A stretch of 64,000 nt of DNA from an uncultured Eubacteriales bacterium. GTDB lineage: Bacteria; Bacillota; Clostridia; Oscillospirales; Oscillospiraceae. Every line of letters starts with the position of its first letter. Positions within the stretch are counted from its first letter, which is position 1. The translations under genes were made by a program, and so were the position numbers. The DNA is taken from contig LT599017.1 of assembly GCA_900079765.1 (NCBI GenBank), forward strand, positions 1 to 64,000, written 5' to 3'. Shown piece by piece: positions 6,065-14,995 of the stretch. The notes under the pieces were generated by a model, which worked only from the letters and a program-made list of their open reading frames with translations, was not told the DNA's origin and did not search any database.

Positions 6065-9000
6065 TCAGCGGAGCACTTTTTCGATAAACCGGGTCAGGAT
6101 TACAGAGACTTCCGCCCGGGTGGCCTGACCCTGGGGGTCGATACGCTCGCCGGGCTTTCCGGTGAGGAGCCCCGCCCGGAGGCAGGTCTCCACCGCGTCG
6201 GCAGCCCAGCCGCTGACAGAGCCAGCGTCGGTGAAATCGCTCAACTCCTCGTCTTGTTCCAGAGACAGCCCGGCGTAGTCCAAATAACGGACGAGGACGG
6301 TGCAGAGCTGCTCCCTTGTAAGGTAGGCCTCGGGAGCCAGATCGCTGCCAGTCCCCTGGAGAATGCCCTGTTCGGCTGTCCAGGCCAGGGAGGTGCCGTA
6401 CCAGGGCTGCAGTGCGGGGACCGCGGTGCTCCTGCCGTCCAGCCGGGCCAGAACCGTCGCCATCATAGCGCGGGTCATGGGTGCCCCAGGGGCAAAGGAG
6501 CCATCAGGCGTGCCGCTGATCACATCGCGGACGGCCAGGAAGGAGACTGCCTCCGCCGCCCAATTGCCCGGAGGCACGTCATGGAAGGCGGTGGTCCTAG
6601 TATCCAGGGAGATGACTGCGTCGCCTGAAATAAGCGCGGTGACGGACCCACCGGATACCAGCGAGAAGGGCAGCGGCCGAACCACCCCGTCCGGTAGCAC
6701 CTGCACGGCCACGTTTCCCTCGGGAGCGTCCAAAAACACTTTTACTGCCGTGTTCAGCCCGGTGGAGAGGGCCACAGCTCCGTCCGCCCGACGGGCGGCA
6801 GTGACGGTGAGGGCGCCCTCGTGGCCGCTCAGACTTTCGGCGGGGATGATGATACTTGCCAACGGGAGCCGGAAGGTCACAGTATTCCCCGCCATGCTTG
6901 CAGCCGCGCCGGAGGGTAAAGTGACGGAGACCTGCGAGGCCTCGCCCCGCACCTTAGGCTGGATAATGAGCGCCGTGGTGCCGCTCCTTTTTCCGGCGGA
7001 GAGGAGGCGGGCCACGTCGGAGCTGGTAAGGCGTGCGCTCGCCGCGCCGTTGGAGGCCTGTGCCGACGGGGAGATAGAGACCGCGGCGCTTCCGTCCGGG
7101 GTGGTCACGGTCACCACCGGGAGTTGAGTGGAGGAGCCTTGAGTCGTCACGGTGACGATACACTGGGCCGACATGCCTCCTGCTGTAGCGGTAATGGTCG
7201 CTGTGCCGCCCGATACCGCTGTGACCAGACCGGTGCTGCTGACGGTGGCGACCGTCTCGTCGCTGGAGGTCCAGGTAATGGAGACGCTCCCTGCCGGGGA
7301 CACCGCCGCGGTAAGTTGGAGGGTGTTATCTCCGTTGGTGTAGAGGCTGGCCTGGGTGGGGGAGAGGGTGATGGACTCCACGGCCCCCGCCACGGAGAGA
7401 GCGCCCACGGTGGCGTTCAGTGGCAGCGCCATCGGGGAGTTATCCTTTACGATGCCGGTGACATTGGGCAAGAGACCCGCCATGTAGCGCACCTTGCCCT
7501 CTCCCGCTGCTGGGGCCGCCAGGGTGAGGGTAATGGTGCTCTCGTCCTTCCTCCGGGCGGAGGAGATGGTGACGGGCGCACCGCCATCGGTGACCTCGAA
7601 GCCGGTAATGTCAGCAGCGGGCGTAAAGTTGCTGCCGCCCGTGTGCGCCAGGGTCACGTCGATCGCCGTGCGGCTCTCGTCGGTAAAGTGGACGCCTGAA
7701 ATAGAGGGGCCGGTGTAATAGTCCGTCTTGCCGGGCGTATCGTCGTAGTACCAGAGGATGGCGTTGGCGACGCGCCTGCCGATAATATCCTGGCTGGCGG
7801 AGGTATAGTGGAGATTGTCGCTGTTGCGGCCCAGGTCCAGCTCCACCGCGGCCAGAATCACACTGTTTTTCGGGTCGTTGGCCCGCATCTGCGCGGCGCG
7901 GATGCCGTCCATGTAGGGGGCCCGGTCGTCGCCCCAGCTTCCGGCCTTTGCCGGACCAAGCTGGCAGTAGAGGAAGGGCACGTTCCAGCCAAGGTCGGCC
8001 CGGTAGTTGGAGATGAGTGTGTTCAGGGCGGCGAGGTACTCCTCCTCGCCCGTGCCGGCGGACACGTCGTGCTCACCTTGGTTCATCAGGATAAATTCCA
8101 CCCCTCCCGCAGCCCGGGCCCGGTAGAGGGAGTTGCCATACAGGTTGGAGCGGTCGGCGGGATTACTCTCCGTGCGGTCCAGCCAGCGGGGGTAGTCGGC
8201 GCAGTCGCACACCAGGCCCGCGCCCCCCTTTGCCGCCGGAATGATGCCCACGGGCAGGCCATACCTTTCAATAAGGGCGTTGACCAGAGAGGGGACCATA
8301 GAGTTGCCGGTGGTACCGTCGGCGGAGATGGGAGTGGTATCCCCCTTGTCGTAGGGGTCTTCCAGATGGGTCCAGCGCTCGTTCATGAAATTGGAGGCCA
8401 GGTCGTGAGCGGTTATGGCTTCGCCCTGGCCGATACCCACCATGTTGGATTGGCCAATGCACAAGATGTTGATGCCCACGCCCCAACGCCCGCTTTCAGC
8501 GCCGGTCAGTTTCGCGCCGTCGCCGTCATAGGCGGCGAGCTGGGTCTTGTACCAGCCGCCCTGGGGGACGGTGAGCGCGGTGGAGAAGCTGCCGTCGGCC
8601 TTTAGGGGGATTTCTCTCCAGTCAAGGACGACGCTGCCCTCGTCTGCCCAGGTGACCACACGGGCCTTCAGAGTGGCTACGTCCGACGCGATTCCCGTGA
8701 GGGTGACAGCCCCCGTCTTGGTTTTCACATCCCGCTGGTAGACCTGCCGGTCCGCCATGGAAGATAGGGTGAGAACCGGGCCGCTGCGGGTGGCCCAGAT
8801 AAGGTCATCCACCTTGGCGGGGACGGCGTAGCTGCGTACGCCTACCATACCCTTGGTTTGGAGAACGGGGGCCTGGATGGTGGTGTCGTAAAGCGGGACA
8901 TTGTCAATCCAGACCTTTAGCGCGCTACCCTGGACCTCGGCCTTCATGCAGGTGATGCGGTTTCCGTTGAGGGTGTAGGGTACGGTTATGTTGCGTGCGG

Positions 9001-12000
9001 TCTTCCCGCCCACGATCTCCAGGAGGTTGAGACCGGTGGCGGTAAAGCGCAGGTGGACATAATTGTTTGCGTCCTGAGCCCGGAGCACCAGTCCCGCGCC
9101 GCCGGAGCCCGTGAGGGCGTCCATGGTGAAGTGGGCGGTGAGCGCACCATCAGTGAAGGTTTCTGTGTCCTTCACCAGGGCCAGTACCGACGCGCTGGCG
9201 CTCTCGGGGGTGATGGTGAGGACCTCGCCGCCGATGGCTGCCGTCCCGCCTGTGACAGCCAGCCGGTCAAGCTGGGCGGCGCTGTTCAGATTCAAGGTCA
9301 GCTTTGGCATATAAAGGCCGGACACATCGGGCGCGGTGGTCGATTTCCCCTTCTTCTGGCGGAAGAGCCAGTCGAGGTATAGCTCCGGCTGCTCGAAGAG
9401 CCGCCGCTGGACGTAGTGGTCGTCCCCCGGATACTCAAGATACGTGATGGTGGTGCTGCCCGCGGCCTGGAGGGCGTCCACCATCTCTCGGGAGCCGCTG
9501 ATGGGCACTGTGGGATCAGACGCGCCATGCAAGACCAGTAGGGGCATGTCCTTAATGACATCCGCCCGGACGAGGCTGCCGGCACCGCACATGGGCACCG
9601 CCGCCGCAAAGGTCTCCGGGTGGCGGGTGATGAGGTCCCAGGTGCCGTACCCGCCGAAGGACTGGCCCATGAGGTACACACGATTGCCGTCCACCTGATA
9701 TGCCTCCTTCAGCTCGCCGATCAGGCCCATGAGGAGCTTTGCGCTGTTTGACTCCGCTATGCTGTCAGCGTAGCTTCCCAGCGTCCAGTCCACGTTGACC
9801 CACTTGTCACTGTCAGGCAGCTGGGGCACTACGATGATGCAGGGGTGGTCCGGGTCGTCGATGAGGGGAGTGATGAGGGGGGAGAGGTTTGCGAGCTGTT
9901 TAACGTTATCGGTCCCGCGGCTGCCCGCGCCGTTGAGGTAGATGAGAAGAGGCAACTCCTGATCCTGCCCATGTTCATAACTGGCGGGGACATAGAGGCG
10001 GTAGTTGAGGCCCTTTGTTTGGATGGTGGTGTCACTATAGACCTTTTGATACATCTCTTCCATGGAGTGTATCTTGGGGCTGGTCTGACCGGGCTCTACG
10101 CCGGGATCGGGGCCGGGGTCCTCCCCCCCGACCAGGGTGAAACGCAGTTCTACCGGCACCAGGGTGCCGCCGTTAGAGGAGACGAATGTAAACGTATGGG
10201 AGCCACCTTGCAGAGTGAATTGGCCCAAAGAGAGGTCGTGGTAGGTGCCGTTTTTGCTTGCATCACTAAAGTTGGTCTGTGTGCCCACGGTCTGGCCGTC
10301 CGCTAGGAAGGACCAGATGCCGTAGCCTTGATAATATTTGGTGTTTAGGGTGATTTGATAGGTTCCGGCGGGGAGCTCTCCCAACTGGAACGTCAAGGTC
10401 CCTCCGGCGCTGCCGCCGGTCAACTTGACGCGCTGCTTGCTTACACTGCTGTCCGTAACTACCTCGATGCTGGCCCCGCTGCCAGAAGTGACCTTGCTTG
10501 CGCTATAGAGCGTCAGCAGGTCGTATTTTTGTTCAGCGGAGACAGTGATGGCCGCGCTGCCGAAAATCGTCACGCCGTCCACCACAGCGGTAGCGATAAG
10601 CGTTGCTGTTCCACCGGACAGGGCCGTCAGAGTCCCTTCCGGGGATACCTGAAGGATGCCGCTCTGCCCCGTTGAAAATTCCGTTTGGGGCAGGTTGTCG
10701 GTCGCCACGCTCCCGTCGGAGTAGACAACTCCGGTAATCTCAGCTTTTCCTGCCGGGCCGAAGACCGACAAGGTGGCCGGGACGCTGAGGCGCAGGCTCT
10801 GGGGCGAGGCGGAGGTCACGGTGATCGTACAAATAGCCTTGACCTCCGGGCTGGAGAACGAGGCGGCGGTGATGACCGCCGTACCTGCCGCCATGGCTTT
10901 GATCAGTCCGTCGGCGGTGACGGCAGCCACGGCGGGGTTATTGGACGCGAAGATTACCCGCTTGTCGGTGGTGCTCTCAGGTAAGATGCTGGCGGTCAGC
11001 CGGGTGGTCTGTCCCATGGAGAGGGAGAGGCTGCTCTCGCTCAGCGTGACGTGCTCCGCCGGGGTACCCGAAAAGTCGGTGACCGTCACGTCGACAGACT
11101 GGCGGAAGAGGCCACTGCCGTAAGACACGGTGATGTAGGGGACGTTGGGCAGTGTGTAGGAGCCTTTGAAGACCGAGGTATCGGTATCCGCCTCCGTGAC
11201 GGTGACGGTGGTCCGCTCACCGGTGAGGGGATTTGTCACCACCACCTCGCCGGTCTCCCGCGCTGCAGGGTCCATGTTGAGGGGCGCTTGGAGGGAGAGT
11301 GTGACGCTCGTTCCCACGGTGCCGGCGGCGGGGGCACTGAGTGCCACCGCATCCGCCGCCGCGTAGGCCAGAGAGGCATTCCACGCGGTGTTGTAGGACA
11401 CCCAGCCCTCGGTATAGCCTGTGTTGTAGTTCTCGGGGGCATAGGGATAGCAGAGCTCGGGGGCGTTGGCGTCGATGACTGCCGTGCGCCGCTCCAAAAC
11501 GCCATTGCCGCCCGCGAATTGCTTATACCAGCCTAGGTCAGCACCCTCAAAATCACGGGTGAAATCATAAAACGCGGCCCGCTTTGTAGGATTGCGGCCG
11601 AAGAGGTCGTCAATAGCGGCCACGCCCAGCTCGATCAGGCGCTCCTTGGTGTCCGCGTCGTCCAGGACGCGGGCCGCCGCATAGGTGACGGCCTGGAGAC
11701 CGGCTTGGTTTCCCGGCTCATTTTTTGGTGCGTTTGCCTGGCTGTCGGCTAAGGCGTAGGCCGCGCCCGTCCAATAATCCTTGTCAATGTTCCCGGCTTT
11801 ATTGTGGAAAGGATAGGTCCCGTCGCCTGCTGCCAGGCTGGCCGCCATACGGATATCCCAGAGGTTGTCGGAGCGATCCACGGTCTTTTCCGCCCACACC
11901 TCCAGGGCGGCCTTCAGCCCGGTGGGCGCCTGGTCGGGATACAGCTCCAGGAAGTAGGACAGGGCGGGCACGGTGATGTACTCGCTCATGCGCTGACCCT

Positions 12001-14914
12001 TGTTGTAGTAGGGGTCGGTAATGTCGATGCCGGTTATGGTGTACTCGCAGTTCCGATAGGCCGCGTCGAAAAATTTTTGAGCCACGTCATCCCCTAAGCC
12101 GTCCCGTTTCGCCACCTCGTACATCAGAAGGTTGGGCACGATGGAGTTGCCGGGCGGCTGGGAGCCCTTAAGGCCGCCGAAAGCAGTCTGGACACTGTAG
12201 AGGTCGTGATTGGTGTTGTCTACCGCGTACCACTGAACATTGCACGCGGTTTTTCCCCAGACGGAGATGGTATAGTCCCGGATGTCCTCATAGGTCTCCT
12301 CCGACACATATTCGCTGATCTCGGGGTAGAGATACAGGTAGTAGGCCAGCTGCTCCTTGGTGAGCATGTGGAGATCCTTACCATCGTTATGGCCCCAGTC
12401 ATAGTACCGCAGGGCGGCGAATTGAATGAGCCAGATGAGGTCGGGCTCGTCCTGCACCCGCAGCTCCTCATACTCGCAGGTCTCCGATTTGTAGATATTA
12501 TGGGGCAGATTATCGTAAAGGGAGGGGTTTGCCATGTATTGGAGCACCATGCCGTTGAGCTCGAAGGAAAACTGGTGGCTGTCCCGCCAGCCGATGCCCG
12601 CCTTGCCGACCTCGAAGGTATCCGAGCGGGTCTCGCTCATGAAGGCTAGGGCATTTTTTACGCTGCGGCGCTGGATAAGGTTAGTGCCGACGGTAAAATC
12701 ATAGGACTGGGCGGGACCGCAGGTGATGTAGAAGTCGGTATCCATGTCGGTCTCCAGTGCTGAGAAATCCGCAATGCCGCCCGTTACCTGGCCGGAGAAG
12801 GCTTCCAGGCCGGTGGCCTTGTTGACGACCTTGAAAAGCACGCCGTCTGCCGCGTTGGGGATGCTGGCCCGCTTGGGTTTACCGTTATCGTAACCAATTT
12901 GATTGACCAGCACGGCGATCTCGCTTGAGCCGCTGCCGGGCGTATATACCGGGTCGGCGTTTGCCGTGGTTTCTACCAGCTTTATAGAATCCGCATAGGC
13001 GGTCCCCGGGCCCATCAGGGCCATAGAGATACTCACAGCGGTTCCAGACGTGGCGGTGATGGTGCAAAGCTTTACCCATCCAGCAGGTTTTCCGTTGGGA
13101 TTCAGAGACACCCGCCAGTTGCCATCCAGGCTGCCGATATCAAAGCTAAGAGGTGCCAGCGTCACGCCGCCCGCCGCCTCCGGAAGCCAGTAGTATATGC
13201 CGAAGTTTCCGGTAGACGGAGGGTAATCCCCCCAGGTAGCCGAGGAGGAGATATTGGTGGTGACATGGAGGCCGCTTCCGTCCGAGCCCTCCGGGTTCAC
13301 CGCGGAGGTCCAGCTGCCGGTGCTCCGGAAGAGCTCACTCTCATCGTGCCAGACGGTGCTCTCATATTCGGGATTTGCCGCCTGCAGGAACCGCACGTCG
13401 GCCACGCGGCTGTGAGCTCCTGCCGTGGTAATGGCAAGCTTAAAATACTCGTCGCCCGTACCGCTGAAATAGAAGGTGCCCACTGCGTTCCAGCCGTCCG
13501 CCGCCATGGCGGTCAGCTGTACGTTGGTGTCCTCTTGCGCGGTGTGGACCGTCCCCGTCATTTTCATGGTGCCCTGGTCCTTGGCGATGTTCCAAAAGGA
13601 CACCGCATACCAGCCGGGCATTAACCCTGCGGGTATGAACTGGACGTACTGGCCCACCGTCCCGGAGTAGATCGATGGGCTGTCCTTGGTGGAACCGGTG
13701 AGGGAGCTGGAGACCCAGCCGTCCGATTTGGTGACGCCTTCGCTGTTGAGGGTCATTTGGCGGGAGGAGGTCTCGGGCTCCGGCAACTCAAAGGCAGGAG
13801 CCGACTCCCCCTGCGCGGGCGGCGGCACCACGCCCGCGTACACCGTGAGATTGTCGAAGAGGGCCGTGCCGTTGTAGACCCGCAGGCCGAGGGCACCGCC
13901 GGGGGTGGCGGTATGCTCGGCGGTCTTTTGCCCATCCATATAGCAGACGATCTGGTCGCCGTCCACCGTCACGCGCAGGCGGTGGGCCCCATCGGGTGCT
14001 CCCTCGAGCGGGGTACTCGCAAACGGCGAGGGGGAACTGCCGTTTATCCACTGACGGAGCTGGACGGTACTTGCAGTGCCGTTGTCAATGCGGTAGTGAT
14101 AAAAGTTACTGCTGTTGGTCTGGAAGAAAGTCAGTCCACCGCTGTACCCGCCCGTACCAGACAACGGCTGTAGCTGCATGTCCAAAACAACGCTGTACGC
14201 GGCGGGCAGGTCTGTGCTGACCATGGGCAGGGCGGTCAGCCGTTCGGCACCTTGAGCGCTTACGCCCTGGAGCGCAAAGCCATCCTTGAGCGGGAGCAGC
14301 GACCAACCCTCCGCGCTGGAGAGCTCCGGAGGCAGGGTTGAGAAATCTGTCTGATAGAGGACGGTTTCTCCGGCTTCCGGCTCCTCAGCGGGGACGATCC
14401 GGAAGAAGTCGAACGCGCCGCCGCGGGCTGCGCTCTCCGCAAGGCCGGCCGCACTCTTCGCCAGGGCCGTGGCCCGCAATTTGAACGCACCTGTCCCCAG
14501 ATAGGCTGTCCCGATTTTGTGCTCCCGGTAGACGCCGGTTGCGCCGGAGAGAAAGAGGTCCACTGGATTACCAAGGTTTGTGCCATCCAGTGAGAACTGG
14601 AAAGCCGATCTGTCCTTATTGTCCTTTGTGGTCACATAGATATCATAGGTGCCTGCTGCGGGGGCTGTCAGCGTAAATTCTACCCAATCGCTCTCGGGAG
14701 TGGACGGGTTTTGAACAAAGAAAAACTTTCCGCCGCTGCACTCCGCATCAACGGTGCTTCGCGTCTCCTTGAGACCCCATGCACCCGAGGTGGTGGGTGA
14801 GGCACTTTCCGCCTCGATGACGACGCCTTCGGTATTGGCCGCGCCCGCCGGGAACATCCCCAGCAGCAGCGCCGCCGTCAGCAGGGCCGCCAGGGTCCGC
14901 TTTGCCTGTTTCAT
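6065..14914 (-). CDS. Giant S-layer-anchored multi-domain glycan enzyme (GH9-like, two esterase domains)
   Basis: A 2949-residue secreted protein, last gene of the operon. Order, by approximate residue: signal peptide 1-25; carbohydrate-binding-like modules 26-660; a GH9-like domain 666-1190 opening with VLVNQIGY; two Ig-like repeats 1286-1460; another binding module 1465-1600; an alpha/beta-hydrolase of feruloyl-esterase type 1613-1856 with GQSFGGYGTW; a LamG-like module 1870-2050; an SGNH acetylesterase domain (SASA/CE6 type) 2148-2395 with GQSNM and NQGEHD; a Big_2 repeat near 2510-2590; three SLH repeats 2780-2949. The SLH repeats would hold it on the cell wall, so it likely removes ester side groups and cuts backbone of one complex plant glycan. 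The start MKQAKRTL was chosen for AAGGAGA upstream and the signal peptide. The GH9-like domain lacks the usual DAGD. Confidence 0.85.
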   Translation of the reverse strand: MKQAKRTLAALLTAALLLGMFPAGAANTEGVVIEAESASPTTSGAWGLKETRSTVDAECSGGKFFFVQNPSTPESDWVEFTLTAPAAGTYDIYVTTKDNKDRSAFQFSLDGTNLGNPVDLFLSGATGVYREHKIGTAYLGTGAFKLRATALAKSAAGLAESAARGGAFDFFRIVPAEEPEAGETVLYQTDFSTLPPELSSAEGWSLLPLKDGFALQGVSAQGAERLTALPMVSTDLPAAYSVVLDMQLQPLSGTGGYSGGLTFFQTNSSNFYHYRIDNGTASTVQLRQWINGSSPSPFASTPLEGAPDGAHRLRVTVDGDQIVCYMDGQKTAEHTATPGGALGLRVYNGTALFDNLTVYAGVVPPPAQGESAPAFELPEPETSSRQMTLNSEGVTKSDGWVSSSLTGSTKDSPSIYSGTVGQYVQFIPAGLMPGWYAVSFWNIAKDQGTMKMTGTVHTAQEDTNVQLTAMAADGWNAVGTFYFSGTGDEYFKLAITTAGAHSRVADVRFLQAANPEYESTVWHDESELFRSTGSWTSAVNPEGSDGSGLHVTTNISSSATWGDYPPSTGNFGIYYWLPEAAGGVTLAPLSFDIGSLDGNWRVSLNPNGKPAGWVKLCTITATSGTAVSISMALMGPGTAYADSIKLVETTANADPVYTPGSGSSEIAVLVNQIGYDNGKPKRASIPNAADGVLFKVVNKATGLEAFSGQVTGGIADFSALETDMDTDFYITCGPAQSYDFTVGTNLIQRRSVKNALAFMSETRSDTFEVGKAGIGWRDSHQFSFELNGMVLQYMANPSLYDNLPHNIYKSETCEYEELRVQDEPDLIWLIQFAALRYYDWGHNDGKDLHMLTKEQLAYYLYLYPEISEYVSEETYEDIRDYTISVWGKTACNVQWYAVDNTNHDLYSVQTAFGGLKGSQPPGNSIVPNLLMYEVAKRDGLGDDVAQKFFDAAYRNCEYTITGIDITDPYYNKGQRMSEYITVPALSYFLELYPDQAPTGLKAALEVWAEKTVDRSDNLWDIRMAASLAAGDGTYPFHNKAGNIDKDYWTGAAYALADSQANAPKNEPGNQAGLQAVTYAAARVLDDADTKERLIELGVAAIDDLFGRNPTKRAAFYDFTRDFEGADLGWYKQFAGGNGVLERRTAVIDANAPELCYPYAPENYNTGYTEGWVSYNTAWNASLAYAAADAVALSAPAAGTVGTSVTLSLQAPLNMDPAARETGEVVVTNPLTGERTTVTVTEADTDTSVFKGSYTLPNVPYITVSYGSGLFRQSVDVTVTDFSGTPAEHVTLSESSLSLSMGQTTRLTASILPESTTDKRVIFASNNPAVAAVTADGLIKAMAAGTAVITAASFSSPEVKAICTITVTSASPQSLRLSVPATLSVFGPAGKAEITGVVYSDGSVATDNLPQTEFSTGQSGILQVSPEGTLTALSGGTATLIATAVVDGVTIFGSAAITVSAEQKYDLLTLYSASKVTSGSGASIEVVTDSSVSKQRVKLTGGSAGGTLTFQLGELPAGTYQITLNTKYYQGYGIWSFLADGQTVGTQTNFSDASKNGTYHDLSLGQFTLQGGSHTFTFVSSNGGTLVPVELRFTLVGGEDPGPDPGVEPGQTSPKIHSMEEMYQKVYSDTTIQTKGLNYRLYVPASYEHGQDQELPLLIYLNGAGSRGTDNVKQLANLSPLITPLIDDPDHPCIIVVPQLPDSDKWVNVDWTLGSYADSIAESNSAKLLMGLIGELKEAYQVDGNRVYLMGQSFGGYGTWDLITRHPETFAAAVPMCGAGSLVRADVIKDMPLLVLHGASDPTVPISGSREMVDALQAAGSTTITYLEYPGDDHYVQRRLFEQPELYLDWLFRQKKGKSTTAPDVSGLYMPKLTLNLNSAAQLDRLAVTGGTAAIGGEVLTITPESASASVLALVKDTETFTDGALTAHFTMDALTGSGGAGLVLRAQDANNYVHLRFTATGLNLLEIVGGKTARNITVPYTLNGNRITCMKAEVQGSALKVWIDNVPLYDTTIQAPVLQTKGMVGVRSYAVPAKVDDLIWATRSGPVLTLSSMADRQVYQRDVKTKTGAVTLTGIASDVATLKARVVTWADEGSVVLDWREIPLKADGSFSTALTVPQGGWYKTQLAAYDGDGAKLTGAESGRWGVGINILCIGQSNMVGIGQGEAITAHDLASNFMNERWTHLEDPYDKGDTTPISADGTTGNSMVPSLVNALIERYGLPVGIIPAAKGGAGLVCDCADYPRWLDRTESNPADRSNLYGNSLYRARAAGGVEFILMNQGEHDVSAGTGEEEYLAALNTLISNYRADLGWNVPFLYCQLGPAKAGSWGDDRAPYMDGIRAAQMRANDPKNSVILAAVELDLGRNSDNLHYTSASQDIIGRRVANAILWYYDDTPGKTDYYTGPSISGVHFTDESRTAIDVTLAHTGGSNFTPAADITGFEVTDGGAPVTISSARRKDESTITLTLAAPAAGEGKVRYMAGLLPNVTGIVKDNSPMALPLNATVGALSVAGAVESITLSPTQASLYTNGDNTLQLTAAVSPAGSVSITWTSSDETVATVSSTGLVTAVSGGTATITATAGGMSAQCIVTVTTQGSSTQLPVVTVTTPDGSAAVSISPSAQASNGAASARLTSSDVARLLSAGKRSGTTALIIQPKVRGEASQVSVTLPSGAAASMAGNTVTFRLPLASIIIPAESLSGHEGALTVTAARRADGAVALSTGLNTAVKVFLDAPEGNVAVQVLPDGVVRPLPFSLVSGGSVTALISGDAVISLDTRTTAFHDVPPGNWAAEAVSFLAVRDVISGTPDGSFAPGAPMTRAMMATVLARLDGRSTAVPALQPWYGTSLAWTAEQGILQGTGSDLAPEAYLTREQLCTVLVRYLDYAGLSLEQDEELSDFTDAGSVSGWAADAVETCLRAGLLTGKPGERIDPQGQATRAEVSVILTRFIEKVLR

Positions 14915-14995
14915 TGCCTCTCTCCTTTCGATGGGACGGAAGGCCACACCCGAGACCATTTCGGATGCGGCCTCCCGCCATGTATGCCTGACTTG

